Counted from the first letter of the stretch, positions 8,119 to 16,934 are shown. The stretch is 20,731 nucleotides of DNA from Patescibacteria group bacterium (GCA_030016465.1 JASEJL010000010.1:1456-22186); one strand, 5' to 3'. Notes: generated by a model from the letters alone, not told the origin. Numbers and translations: made by a program.

Positions 8119-9255
8119 ATGTTACCATTTTTAAACCTCATCAGAAGATTGTTTTCTAATGGGGTAAGAATTAAAAAATACCTTCAGCCCGTTAAATTAC
8201 TTTTGGTACTATTTAACAGGGTAAAAAAAATTAAGAGACTATTCAAAGATCCTCTTTTTTCTCTGGGAATAATTTCGATTATTCTCTTTATTATTCTTTC
8301 GGCCACTCCCTTTTTAAAATCTTTTCCAGAAGTTGCTAAAACTTCGTTTTACCTGCCTGAGTATTTTTCTTCTCAGAATCTTTTTTTGAGCTCGGCAAAC
8401 AAATTTTTAGTGGAATCGCCCAATTTTCTTTTAGTTGAAAAAAGTAGTCTTCGGGCGGCCACGCCACCTTCTTTGGTTTCTCCTCAAGTTTTGGGAGTTT
8501 TAGTTGGAAAATCCGAACCAGAAGAGGCAAAAAAGGTAATTAGAGAATATATTGTTGAGAGCGAGGATACCTTATCATCCCTGGCGGAAAAATTTGAGAT
8601 TTCTTTAAACACCATTCTCTGGGCAAATGATTTAACCAAAAAATCAATCATTAAGCCGGGCCAAAAATTAATTATTCCACCGGTTTCTGGAGTGATTCAC
8701 CATGTCAAATCGGGCGACACGCTTTCGGAAATTGCCAAAACTTATAAAGGCAAAATAGAGGAAATAATAAGCTTTAATGAGCTTTCTAATGAAAATGATA
8801 TCTATATTGGAGACGTTCTTATTATTCCTGATGGCGTTATGCCTCCGCCGTCAGCCAAACCCCGGCCGGCTCCTATTAGGATTCCCTTAGCTGACAGTCA
8901 ATTTATTCTTCCGGTTTCTTCTCCTTATATATTTACCCAAGGCCTTCACTGGTATAATGCGGTAGATTTTTCTCATTCAGGATATGCCTGCGGCAAACCG
9001 GTTTTCGCCGCTGGTGGTGGCCTGGTCCAGAAAACCGGCTATGATAGAATTCTCGGTAATTATGTTAGAATTTTACATCCCAACGGCGTGGTAACTTTAT
9101 ATGGTCATCTTTCCGCAATTACTATTAAAAAGGGTGAAAGTGTTAATATAGGAGAGATAATAGGATATATCGGAAATACTGGTCGAACTAAAGGACTGAC
9201 TGGTTGTCATCTCCATTTTGAAGTTAGAGGCGCCAAAAATCCTTTTGCCCGGTAG
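8119..9255 (+). CDS. Membrane-anchored M23 metallopeptidase with two LysM domains
   Basis: A probable peptidoglycan endopeptidase acting outside the membrane. From the ATG at 8119 it has 378 residues. A basic N-terminus precedes one membrane helix at about 48-64. LysM domains, which bind glycan, lie at about 143-188 and 194-238 (HHVKSGDTLSEIA). The M23 domain runs from about 268 to 375 with zinc-ligand candidates His277 and Asp283 in HWYNAVD, His330 in YGHLS and His364/His366 in HLHFE. The spacing HxxxxxD is longer than the common HxxxD of LytM. A TTG at 8035 would add 28 residues, but those bases lie in the palindrome, so I chose the ATG. The stop codon lies in a GCCCGGTAG motif. It is convergent with the comM-like gene, 18 bases away. 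TTGACA at 8077-8082 could be a -35, but no good -10 follows. Confidence 0.88.
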   Translation: MLPFLNLIRRLFSNGVRIKKYLQPVKLLLVLFNRVKKIKRLFKDPLFSLGIISIILFIILSATPFLKSFPEVAKTSFYLPEYFSSQNLFLSSANKFLVESPNFLLVEKSSLRAATPPSLVSPQVLGVLVGKSEPEEAKKVIREYIVESEDTLSSLAEKFEISLNTILWANDLTKKSIIKPGQKLIIPPVSGVIHHVKSGDTLSEIAKTYKGKIEEIISFNELSNENDIYIGDVLIIPDGVMPPPSAKPRPAPIRIPLADSQFILPVSSPYIFTQGLHWYNAVDFSHSGYACGKPVFAAGGGLVQKTGYDRILGNYVRILHPNGVVTLYGHLSAITIKKGESVNIGEIIGYIGNTGRTKGLTGCHLHFEVRGAKNPFAR

Positions 9256-9273
9256 GTCTCTGGTCTCTAAGTT

Positions 9274-10836
9274 TTATATATTTTCTTCGCGGAGACGATA
9301 AGAAAGAGCTTCGCTTAAATGATTCAATAAAATTTTTTCTGAGTTTTCTAGGTCAGCGATAGTCCGGGCTACTTTAAGGACCCGGTGATAGCCCCGGGCA
9401 GACAGTCTGCCTGAATCAACAAATTTTCTCAAAAGATTTTGACCTGCCAAATCAATTTGGCAGTATTTTTTTATCTGAGGGATAGTCATTTCACTATTGG
9501 TTAAAAATTTTCTAGACTGGTCGGCGATGGTGGGAAGGTGACAGGTAAGTTGTAGCCTTTCTTTTTGAATTTTTCTGGCTTTTTTTACTTTTTCCCTAAT
9601 TTTTATTGAACAATTTTCTAAATCTGGCATTGCTAATTTTTCATACTTTAATTGAGGGACAGTGATAAATAAGTCAATTCTATCCATTAAAGGCCCGGAG
9701 AGTTTTCTTCGGTACATTCGAATCTGGGAATTAGTGCAGGTGCATTTTTTTTCCGGATCGCCGTAATATCCGCAAGGACAGGGGTTAGAGGCGGCAACTA
9801 AAGTAAAACTGGCCGGAAAAGTGATTGAGTGTTTTGCCCTTAAAACAGTAATTTGGCCCTCTTCAATCGGTTGACGCAGGGATTCCAAAACATCGCGGTG
9901 AAATTCAGGCCATTCATCCAAAAATAAAACTCCCCGGTGGGCAAGAGTAATTTCGCCTGGCCGAGGAGGATTACCGCCACCAATCAGGGCAACTTCAGAA
10001 GCGGTATGATGGGGAGAGCGAAACGGTCTTAAATTAATTAAGGGTTTATTTTTTGGTAATAGCCCGGCGATGCTGTAAATTTTGGTTACCTCTAAAGCTT
10101 CTTCAAAGATTAAAGGAGGCAAAATTGAAGGAATGGCTTTAGCCAAAAGGGTTTTACCGCCACCGGGTGGTCCCATCATTAAAAGATGATGACCGCCGGC
10201 CGCAGCGATTTCTAAAGCTCTTTTTGAAGACTCCTGACCTTTGATATAACCTAAATCAACTGGATACTGAGGCTCTTTTTGATACTGGCTAACATCCCAG
10301 GATGGATAAACTATTTCTTTTTTTCCTTCTAAATAATCAATAGCCTCTCTTAAATTTTCCACTCCGAGAATTTTTATTCCTTTGATTAAAGCAGCTTCTT
10401 GAACGTTTTCTTTTGGCAGAATTATCTCGGAAAATCCTTTCTCTCGACAAAGGGTACTAAAAGAAATTACTCCTTTTATTGGACGTAATCTACCATCTAA
10501 AGCCAACTCACCTAAAAAAATTTTATTTGTCGGGTCAAATTTAATTTTCTCAACTGCCAGAAGATAACCCAAAGCAATAGGCAGGTCATAAATTGAACCC
10601 TCTTTTTTCAAATCAGCTGGAGCCAAAGAAACTAAAACCTTTATTGGTTGATGATGAGGAGATTGAAAGCCTGAACTTTCAATGGCCGCCCCTACCCTTT
10701 CTCGAGATTCCTCAACTGCTTTGTCTGGCAATCCCACAATTTCAAAATGCCTCAATCCGTATGAGGCATTCACTTCTACTTCAACTATTTGACCATCTAG
10801 ACCCAAAATAGCAGCCGAAAAAACTTTTGAGAGCAT
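9274..10836 (-). CDS. comM: ComM/YifB-like AAA+ ATPase (Mg-chelatase family)
   Basis: ComM is a hexameric helicase that promotes branch migration when transformed DNA is integrated; in non-competent bacteria the YifB family is less well understood. The protein has 520 residues from ATG 10836. The N-terminal Lon-S5-like ChlI domain (about 1-170) includes SYGLRHFEIVGLPD. Walker A GPPGGGKT is at about 222-229, Walker B VLFLDE at about 303-308, and a CPCGYYGDP...CTC zinc-binding-like loop at about 351-365, followed by RRKLSGPLMDRIDL and a Mg-chelatase C-terminal domain. Length and motif order match the family. A TTG at 10854 would extend it by six residues without support. It starts 34 bases after the dksA-like stop, with a shared direction, so co-transcription is likely. 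A natural-competence role is inferred from the family only. Confidence 0.9.
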   Translation of the reverse strand: MLSKVFSAAILGLDGQIVEVEVNASYGLRHFEIVGLPDKAVEESRERVGAAIESSGFQSPHHQPIKVLVSLAPADLKKEGSIYDLPIALGYLLAVEKIKFDPTNKIFLGELALDGRLRPIKGVISFSTLCREKGFSEIILPKENVQEAALIKGIKILGVENLREAIDYLEGKKEIVYPSWDVSQYQKEPQYPVDLGYIKGQESSKRALEIAAAGGHHLLMMGPPGGGKTLLAKAIPSILPPLIFEEALEVTKIYSIAGLLPKNKPLINLRPFRSPHHTASEVALIGGGNPPRPGEITLAHRGVLFLDEWPEFHRDVLESLRQPIEEGQITVLRAKHSITFPASFTLVAASNPCPCGYYGDPEKKCTCTNSQIRMYRRKLSGPLMDRIDLFITVPQLKYEKLAMPDLENCSIKIREKVKKARKIQKERLQLTCHLPTIADQSRKFLTNSEMTIPQIKKYCQIDLAGQNLLRKFVDSGRLSARGYHRVLKVARTIADLENSEKILLNHLSEALSYRLREENI

Positions 10837-10869
10837 ACTAAATTGATAATACAATTGATAATGCAGAAG

Positions 10870-11247
10870 TTAAACTTCTACACCACATTTGAGACAGAAG
10901 CGGGCTTCGGGAAAAACTTTGAGTCGGGCAATCGGAATTTCTTTTCCGCATTTTTCGCACTTTCCGTATTTTCCTTTTTCAATCTTTTCTAAGGCTAAAT
11001 TTATATTTTTGAGTTTGGTTTCCAAAGCGTATTCAATCGGCAATAAAGTTTCATATTCTTCAATTTCATCAGCTGCTTTTTCTAAGGCAGCACCACCCGA
11101 TTCTTCGCCATTGTATTTTGGAAAAATCGTATCCCAATCGTCGGGAAGTTTTTCATCCTTTTTGGCAAATTTTTTCAGCTCTTCTTCAAGAGCCATTTTT
11201 TCCTTTTTCAATTTCTCTTTTAATTTATTAATTAGTTTTTTATTCAT
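10870..11247 (-). CDS. DksA/TraR family C4 zinc-finger protein
   Basis: This encodes 125 residues. The N-terminal half is a lysine- and glutamate-rich helical hairpin, then EEYETLLPIEYALETKLKN leads into the finger CEKCG (about 97-101) and CLKCG (about 117-121), with IPIARLKVFPEARFC between them. Four cysteines give a C4 zinc site, as in DksA and TraR proteins that reach into the RNA polymerase secondary channel. The family acts on transcription initiation, often with ppGpp. In this shorter form the acidic tip DWD at about 37-39 may play the DksA tip role, which is an inference. The gene is upstream of comM in the same direction. Upstream, a TATATAAA stretch (about 25 bases before the ATG) may be the -10, but it is weak. 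Confidence 0.88.
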   Translation of the reverse strand: MNKKLINKLKEKLKKEKMALEEELKKFAKKDEKLPDDWDTIFPKYNGEESGGAALEKAADEIEEYETLLPIEYALETKLKNINLALEKIEKGKYGKCEKCGKEIPIARLKVFPEARFCLKCGVEV

Positions 11248-11313
11248 CTTGTTAGAAATCTGTCTTTATATAACTGAAAGTTAATTTAAAACAGACTTTT
11301 GTTATTCTATAAT

Positions 11314-11377
11314 ACCCCGTTTTTTAGAGAACAGAAAAATTTCTTAAATTTTTTCTGCCGAGTACTTCTAAGGGGGT
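11314..11377. terminator. Inverted repeat after the coiled-coil gene (ACCCCG...GGGGGT)
   Basis: ACCCCG at 11314-11319 faces GGGGGT at 11372-11377, and CAGAAAAA at 11332-11339 pairs perfectly with 11350-11357. The element abuts the stop codon (11378-11380) of the minus-strand coiled-coil gene and could act as its terminator. It belongs to the same CCCCGTT-type family as the palindromes at 1038 and 7989, so it may be a dispersed repeat as well. Confidence 0.5.
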
Positions 11378-13801
11378 TTATTTTATTAATAAGTTATCAA
11401 TAGTTTTTATTATACTTTGACCGGAAAAAGTCAAAATAAAGAAATCATCCAATATGGCCCAGCAAATTCCAAAATTTTTCGGAGGCATAGAAAGATAATG
11501 GATAGCCACTTCCTTATAAGAAGTAGACTTGAAATTAGGAACAGGGGCTGGCCCCTTTTTCCCCAAAGTTAAAAGAAGTTTTTCCAAATCTTTTTCTAAA
11601 CTTTTTTCCCAGGAATTTACTAAACCAGCCAGATTTTGTTTTTCAACTATTTTAGCTACAAATCCCAATTGATTTTTATTTTGAGAAGAGTAAACAAACA
11701 AAGTAAAATCATTATTTAATTTCTCATAGAAATTATCCGGAGTTTTAACTTCAAAAGCTTCAAAAAAATCTTTGAGGCCTAAAATTTTATTCTCTTTAGT
11801 ATTTTTAATCAAAATTCGGGTAAATTGATTTTCCGGAAAATTTTTTTCTAAAAGTGATGATAAGGCTTGAGGGATTTCTTCTAAAGATAGGGTTTCCAGA
11901 GTTTCCGTGGCTTCAACTGAAATTAAGGCTGGAGGGATTACTACTTCCGGTTCCTCAACAACTTCTTCAACTTCTTCGATCGGCTGGATAATTTCTTCTT
12001 CGATCGGTTGGATAATTTCTTCTTCCGCTTCTTCCGGTGGAATAAACTGTTTTTCTATCGGCGGTTTTCTTACCCGAAAAAACCAGAAAAGAAAACTACT
12101 TAATAATATTAAAAAGAAAATAAGAATTATTCCTCTAATTAAAATTTTTAGAGAGGGCTCTGGTTTTTCAGGAAGGGGTTCGGGAAATAACATCTCCGGA
12201 GGACTTGCTGAAAATGAAGGAAAGGATGGCTTTAGTTCTTCGAATTCCTTAACCCTCTTTCTTATTTCTTCAGTTTCTTTTTCTCTTTTCTCTTCTTCTT
12301 CACGAACTTCTTCCCTTTGAATTTCAGTTCTTTCTTCTATTTCTATTTTGCCTGGTTTTTCATTTTCCGGAATTTTCTCTGATATTGGTGGTGGTGGTGG
12401 AGGTGGTATTGGTGGTGGTGCTATTGGTGGAGGTGGTGGTGTTGGTTTTGGAGTTGGCGGCACCTCTTTTTTTCTTTCTATTTCTTCAGGAAATCTTTTT
12501 TCTTCTGGTTGAGAAACTTCAATTAGAGATATCAAATCTTCAATTTTTACCCCACTTTCTCTTATTTTTTTCAAAGAGATATTAATCTCTTCAACTTTTT
12601 TCTCTAATTCTTGTTCCTTCTTTTTGAATTTTTCTATCTCAAACTGAATTTCTTCCAGCTCCTCGCGTTCCTTTTCTCGCCTTTTTACTATTTGCCATTT
12701 CTCTTTTTCCGTTTCTTTTCTTTCTTGTTCAATTTTCCTTCTTCTTTTTTCAATTTCTCTTTTTTCTATTGGGTCAATAATTGCTTCTTCTTTTTTCTCA
12801 AGTATTTCTATTTCTTCTTCTAAGGCTTTTTCACTTTCCAAAATTTCACTAAAAATCCTTTCGGTTTCACTCTTTTTCTTAATTAAAGTTTCCGCCTTTA
12901 CCTCAAAAGTTAATCTTTTGTCCTCAATCAATTTAAACTCTTTCTCTAAGTCTGCCTTTTTCTTTAACAAATTTATTGCCTCCTCTTCATTGATAATATT
13001 TCTGCACTCTTCTTTTATTTTTTCCGCTCTTTCCTCCAGCTCTTCAATTCTTAAATCTACCTCTTTTATTTTTTCTTGAATTTTGATAATCTCTTCTTCA
13101 ACTACCCATTTTTTTTCTTCAACCTCTTCTCTTTTTTCTTCAATTTGCCACCTTTTCTTTTCTATTTCCTCTTTCTTTTCAAAAGGTGCTTTTTTTTCTT
13201 CTTCTTCAATGAGCTTTTTCTCTTTTTCTATTTCTCTTTCCTTTGTTAAAATTAGGGATAGCTTCTCTCTTTTAATTTTTTCAATTTCCATCAAAAGCTG
13301 GGACTTTTTTTCTTCAAATGGCTTTCTTTTTTCTGGAATTAGGAATAATTCTTTTTGCAACTGACTTTTTTTTTCAGCCAAGAGTTCTTCCTTTTCTTTT
13401 AAACGGTTTATTCTTTTTTCTTTTTCCTCTTCTTTTTTTCTTTTCGCTTCCTCGGCTCTTTTTTCTATTTCTTCAGCGATTTTTTCTTCTTCAATTTCCG
13501 GAGCGACAGCAGGGGGAGAAAAAAACGGTTTCTCTTCTGCAAATTCTTTTACCTCTTTCTCTTCTACCTCTTCTACTTCTTTCTCTTCTTTCTCTTCAAT
13601 TAGAATCCTTTTTACTGGTGAAGGTGGAGGTGGTGGAGGCAGAACTACTTCTTTAATTGGCGGTTTTTCTTCTAGTCCTAAGACAACCACTTTCTTTCTT
13701 GGTTTTTCTGTTTCAATTCCTCTCAACCTAGCAATATCTTTTTGCATGGTGCGAATTTCCTCTCTTCTTAAAAAGATTATTTTTTTATTTTCTTCTTTCA
13801 T
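11378..13801 (-). CDS. Very large coiled-coil protein with proline-rich linkers and one membrane helix
   Basis: This encodes 807 residues from the ATG at 13801, preceded by AGGAG eleven bases upstream. An ATG eight codons earlier, at 13825, is also open. Function unknown. In order: a KKIIFLRREEIRTMQKDIARLRG start, a polyproline run at about 50-61, about 340 residues of almost uninterrupted Glu/Lys/Arg/Ile coiled coil, a second polyproline stretch at about 446-478, another charged helix, one membrane helix at about 550-574, an acidic tail with a duplicated EEEIIQPI unit, and a globular C-terminal domain of about 180 residues that I do not recognise. With cytoplasmic coil and external C-terminal domain it could be a scaffold spanning the membrane. 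It overlaps the end of pnp by 17 bases, so it is translated from the pnp transcript. The coding strand is purine-rich throughout. Confidence 0.75.
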   Translation of the reverse strand: MKEENKKIIFLRREEIRTMQKDIARLRGIETEKPRKKVVVLGLEEKPPIKEVVLPPPPPPSPVKRILIEEKEEKEVEEVEEKEVKEFAEEKPFFSPPAVAPEIEEEKIAEEIEKRAEEAKRKKEEEKEKRINRLKEKEELLAEKKSQLQKELFLIPEKRKPFEEKKSQLLMEIEKIKREKLSLILTKEREIEKEKKLIEEEEKKAPFEKKEEIEKKRWQIEEKREEVEEKKWVVEEEIIKIQEKIKEVDLRIEELEERAEKIKEECRNIINEEEAINLLKKKADLEKEFKLIEDKRLTFEVKAETLIKKKSETERIFSEILESEKALEEEIEILEKKEEAIIDPIEKREIEKRRRKIEQERKETEKEKWQIVKRREKEREELEEIQFEIEKFKKKEQELEKKVEEINISLKKIRESGVKIEDLISLIEVSQPEEKRFPEEIERKKEVPPTPKPTPPPPPIAPPPIPPPPPPPISEKIPENEKPGKIEIEERTEIQREEVREEEEKREKETEEIRKRVKEFEELKPSFPSFSASPPEMLFPEPLPEKPEPSLKILIRGIILIFFLILLSSFLFWFFRVRKPPIEKQFIPPEEAEEEIIQPIEEEIIQPIEEVEEVVEEPEVVIPPALISVEATETLETLSLEEIPQALSSLLEKNFPENQFTRILIKNTKENKILGLKDFFEAFEVKTPDNFYEKLNNDFTLFVYSSQNKNQLGFVAKIVEKQNLAGLVNSWEKSLEKDLEKLLLTLGKKGPAPVPNFKSTSYKEVAIHYLSMPPKNFGICWAILDDFFILTFSGQSIIKTIDNLLIK

Positions 13802-15926
13802 AGTTTCGTTTACTCCTATCATCAAATCTTTGGTGAAGGGGTTTAACTTCTTTTAAAGAAAGGTTTATTCTTCCCTGTGTGTCAATTGAGATTACTTTAA
13901 CCGGAACAATATCGCCAATTTTAACTACATCCTCCACCTTTCTTACTCTAAAAGGAGCCAGTTGGGAAATGTGAACTAGGCCTTCCTGACCCGGTAAAAT
14001 CTCCACAAAGGCGCCAAAATCCAAAATTCTTTTTATCTTTCCCTGAAAAACTTCCCCTACCTTAACTTCTCGGGTAATATTTTTTATCCAGGCACTGGCT
14101 TTTTTGACCGCCTCCTCTTTTTCGGCAGTAACAAATACCTTACCTGAATCTTCAATATCAATTGACACTCCGCACTCCTCAATTATTTCATTAATTACTT
14201 TTCCGCCCGGGCCAATCACTTCCCTAATTTTTTCTGGATTAATTTGCAAGGTCAAAATTCTGGGAGCGAAAGGAGATAGTTCCGATCGAGATTTTTCTAA
14301 AACTTTGCTCATTTCTTTTAAAATTTGTTGCCGAGCTTTTTTCCCTTGTTCAAGCGCTTCGCTTAAAATTTTTTCAGTAATTCCTTTAATTTTGACGTCC
14401 ATCTGGATAGCTGTCACTCCCTTTTCCGTTCCGGCGATCTTGAAATCCATATCGCCGTGATGATCCTCTGGGCCTTGAATATCGGTTAAAATTTTATAAT
14501 CTTTTTCATCACTCATTAACCCTAAAGCAATGCCGGCAACCGGTCTTTTAATGGGCACACCCGCATCCATTAAAGCCAAAGAAGAAGATGATGAAGCTGC
14601 CATTGAGGTAGAACCGTTGGAAGATAAAATTTCCGAAACAATTCTAATTGTGTAAGGAAACTCCTCAAAAGAAGGGATCAGAGGTAATAAAGCTTTTTCT
14701 ACCAACATTCCATGGCCAATATCTCTTCGGCCAGGACCCCTCATTGGTTTAACCTCGCCAGTTGAGTAAGGTGGAAAATTGTAGTGGTGCATAAACCTCT
14801 TTTTGCCGACGATTTCCATTCCTTCCAATAATTGTTGATCACCTGGCGTTCCCAGAGTCAAAATAGAAAGAGATTTGGTCTGACCACGGCAAAAAAGGCC
14901 AGAACCATGAGTTCTTGGTAAAATCCCGGCCTGGCAATGAATTTCTCGGAGCTCATCCAATTTTCGGCCATCCGGTCTCTTCTCCTCTTCAATTACCTTT
15001 TGGTGAACCAACCTGTCAATTTCTTTTTCAAAGAAATCTTGAGCATAACTGGTTTTCCCCATTCCCGGATACTTCTCTTCGATAAAACAGCTTAATTGTT
15101 CTTTTAGAGTATTTACTTCATCTATTCGCTTCAGTTCATTCTTTTGGTACAAAGCCATCTCTAACCTACCAGCCAAAAATTCTTTAATTTCTTTTTCTAA
15201 CTCAAAATCAGTTGCTGGCGTTTGTAGAACAAATTTTTCTTTACCTATTTTTTTCTGAATCTCTTTTTGAAAATCAATTAGTTTTTTTAAATAGGGTTGG
15301 CCAAACTTTAGAGCCTCTAAAATTAAATTTTCTTCCAGTTCCTCAAAACTACCTTCAATCATATTAATTAAAATTTGCTCATTTTGTTCTATTCCGGCTA
15401 AAATCAAATCCATTTGACTTTCCTCTCTCTCCTGGTAAGTCGGGTTTAGAATGAATTTATCGTTTACCCGACCAATTCTAACCGCTGAAACCGGGCCTGA
15501 CCAGGGGATGTCAGAAACTGATAAGGCTTGAGAACTAGCCATTAGCCCTAAAATATCAGGATCATTTTGACTGTCCCAGGATAAAATGGTGTTAACCACC
15601 TGAACTTCTTGATTAAGATTTTTCGGAAAAAGAGGACGAATAGCTCTATCAATCAATCTGGCATTACAAATTGCCTTATCAGAAGGCCGACTTTCCCTTT
15701 TGATATACCTGGGACCTCTGATTTTGCCGGCGGCATAATATCTCTCTTCATACTCAACCATTAAAGGAAAAAAACCTTTTCCTTTAGTTTCGTATTTTGA
15801 CATAACGGCAGTAGCCAAAACCAGCGTGTCGCCATAGCGTAAAAAACAAGAACCGTTGGCTCGCTCAGCTAAATTTTGAATTTCTATTTCAAGATCTCTA
15901 TTTCCTATTTCTAATTTAAATTTCAT
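13785..15926 (-). CDS. pnp: Polyribonucleotide nucleotidyltransferase (PNPase)
   Basis: PNPase degrades RNA 3' to 5' by phosphorolysis, releasing nucleoside diphosphates, and acts in mRNA turnover as a trimer. The 713 residues match the family length. The first RNase PH domain begins after the LERANGS-like strand with RYGDTLVLATAV. The second contains SSNGSTSM...LALMDAGVPIKRPVAG and the catalytic GDMDFKIAGT near residue 490. The KH domain has the GPGGK loop near 570. The S1 domain, about 622-690, contains GAFVEI and GLVHISQ. A short basic tail follows. Where most PNPases read ASVCGGS, this one has a run of serines (AASSSSS). TATAAT lies on the minus strand 11 bases before the ATG. The coiled-coil gene overlaps its end; rpsO and a NYN gene lie upstream. 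Confidence 0.96.
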   Translation of the reverse strand: MKFKLEIGNRDLEIEIQNLAERANGSCFLRYGDTLVLATAVMSKYETKGKGFFPLMVEYEERYYAAGKIRGPRYIKRESRPSDKAICNARLIDRAIRPLFPKNLNQEVQVVNTILSWDSQNDPDILGLMASSQALSVSDIPWSGPVSAVRIGRVNDKFILNPTYQEREESQMDLILAGIEQNEQILINMIEGSFEELEENLILEALKFGQPYLKKLIDFQKEIQKKIGKEKFVLQTPATDFELEKEIKEFLAGRLEMALYQKNELKRIDEVNTLKEQLSCFIEEKYPGMGKTSYAQDFFEKEIDRLVHQKVIEEEKRPDGRKLDELREIHCQAGILPRTHGSGLFCRGQTKSLSILTLGTPGDQQLLEGMEIVGKKRFMHHYNFPPYSTGEVKPMRGPGRRDIGHGMLVEKALLPLIPSFEEFPYTIRIVSEILSSNGSTSMAASSSSSLALMDAGVPIKRPVAGIALGLMSDEKDYKILTDIQGPEDHHGDMDFKIAGTEKGVTAIQMDVKIKGITEKILSEALEQGKKARQQILKEMSKVLEKSRSELSPFAPRILTLQINPEKIREVIGPGGKVINEIIEECGVSIDIEDSGKVFVTAEKEEAVKKASAWIKNITREVKVGEVFQGKIKRILDFGAFVEILPGQEGLVHISQLAPFRVRKVEDVVKIGDIVPVKVISIDTQGRINLSLKEVKPLHQRFDDRSKRNYERRK

Positions 15927-15937
15927 AATTTTACAAA

Positions 15938-15943
15938 ATTATA
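15938..15943 (-). promoter_or_regulatory. -10 box (TATAAT) before pnp
   Basis: A perfect TATAAT reads on the minus strand 11 bases before the pnp ATG, predicting a 5' leader of only about five bases. No clear -35 is visible; TTTGGA and TATCAT candidates are poorly spaced. The surrounding 129-base gap (15927-16055) is AT-rich with several GAAT/ATTC-containing short repeats and no gene. Confidence 0.4.
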
Positions 15944-16055
15944 ATCTGAATATTATCCAAATGATATTCAAATACTCCGAATGATGTATAAAAAATCGTT
16001 TTAGCTAATAGAATTCGTGACATTCGAATACAATTTGTAGATTCCGATTACATTG

Positions 16056-16559
16056 TTATTTTTTAAGTAAGTATTTTTCCGGTTCTTCCTCTAAATCAAT
16101 GAATTCATCGGCCACCTCTTTTAAACGAGTTGAGGCCGATCGACCAAAAGCGATAACTTCAACCCTTTTCCCTTGATTTTTTAAATATTCCACTAGAGCT
16201 ACAAAATCGCCATCTCCAGAAGCTAAAACAATGGTGTTAACGTCAGAGGCGATTCTTATCGCATCAATGGTGATTCCTACGTCCCAATCAGCTTTTTTTA
16301 ATCCGCCATAAAATTCTTGTAAATCTCTGACCCTGGTTTCAATCCCTAATTTAATTAGGGCTTCAAAAAATGGTTTTTCCTCACCACTTTTGGTTCTGAC
16401 TACATAGGCAAAAACCCGAATTAAATTTCTTCCCGAAATTGCCAATTTCAGAATTTCTCGAAAATTAACCCGAGCCCTATATAAATTTTTAGCCGAATGG
16501 TATAAGTTTTGAACATCAATCAAAACTCCTACTTTTTGACCAGAATGTTTAATAGCCAT
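16056..16559 (-). CDS. NYN-domain (LabA/DUF88-like) putative ribonuclease
   Basis: This encodes 167 residues. NYN domains have a PIN-like fold and are usually metal-dependent ribonucleases. The pattern is complete: VGVLIDVQNLY (Asp15, Asn18), KKADWDVGITIDAI (Asp93), and LASGDGDFVALVEYLKNQGKRVEV (Asp116/Asp118), ending with the STRLKEVADEFIDL helix typical of LabA-like proteins. No extra domain is attached. It sits between rpsO and pnp on the same strand, so a role in RNA turnover beside PNPase is plausible, but this is guilt by association. A perfect 15-bp inverted repeat lies in the gap upstream. Confidence 0.88.
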   Translation of the reverse strand: MAIKHSGQKVGVLIDVQNLYHSAKNLYRARVNFREILKLAISGRNLIRVFAYVVRTKSGEEKPFFEALIKLGIETRVRDLQEFYGGLKKADWDVGITIDAIRIASDVNTIVLASGDGDFVALVEYLKNQGKRVEVIAFGRSASTRLKEVADEFIDLEEEPEKYLLKK

Positions 16560-16574
16560 TTATTTAAAATTATT

Positions 16575-16616
16575 CAATTAACGAATTAACGCATTAAAGA
16601 ATTAATTCGTTAATTG
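16575..16616. terminator. AT-rich hairpin between rpsO and the NYN gene
   Basis: CAATTAACGAATTAA at 16575-16589 pairs perfectly with 16602-16616 around a 12-base loop. The stem is AT-rich and has no clean U-tract, so it may be an attenuator, an RNA-processing site or a dispersed AATTCGTTAAT repeat rather than a strong terminator. Confidence 0.4.
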
Positions 16617-16648
16617 GCAATTCATTAATAAACAATTGATTAATTTTT

Positions 16649-16915
16649 TCATTTCTTCAATCCAATTTTCTTAACAATACTTTTATATCTCTTTTCATCT
16701 TCTTCTTTTAAATACTTCAAAAACTTCCTTCTTTTGGCCACCATTTTCAAAAGCCCTCTCTTGGAATGAAAATCTTTAGGATGAGTTTTCAAATGTAAAA
16801 CCAACCTTTTAATTTCCTCGGTCAATAAAGCAACCTGAACTTCGGGTGAGCCAGTATCAAGCTCGTGTAGTCTATACTTTTTAATAATTTTCTCTTTTAC
16901 CTCCGGAGTCAACAT
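16649..16915 (-). CDS. rpsO: 30S ribosomal protein S15
   Basis: S15 is a primary 16S rRNA-binding protein that nucleates the platform of the 30S subunit. Starting at the ATG of MLTPEVKEK the protein has 88 residues, the normal size. The signature LDTGSPEVQVALLTEEI, HLKTHPKDFHSKRGLL and the basic end RRKFLKYLKEEDEKRYKSIVKKIGL are all present. An in-frame extension to 17014 would add 33 hydrophobic residues that are not part of S15 and would run through a good promoter, so it is rejected. The order rpsO, NYN, pnp on one strand echoes the classic rpsO-pnp operon. Confidence 0.95.
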   Translation of the reverse strand: MLTPEVKEKIIKKYRLHELDTGSPEVQVALLTEEIKRLVLHLKTHPKDFHSKRGLLKMVAKRRKFLKYLKEEDEKRYKSIVKKIGLKK

Positions 16916-16934
16916 AACATTTATTCTATACTTA

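Noticed and set aside
9256..9273. Terminator between the convergent M23 and comM-like genes
   Set aside because: The gap is 18 bases and contains no stem beyond a short GTCTCTGGTCTC direct repeat.
12385..13656. Several plus-strand ORFs opposite the coiled-coil gene
   Set aside because: They are low-complexity Phe/Ser/Leu shadows of the purine-rich coding strand, with no start signals or domain patterns.
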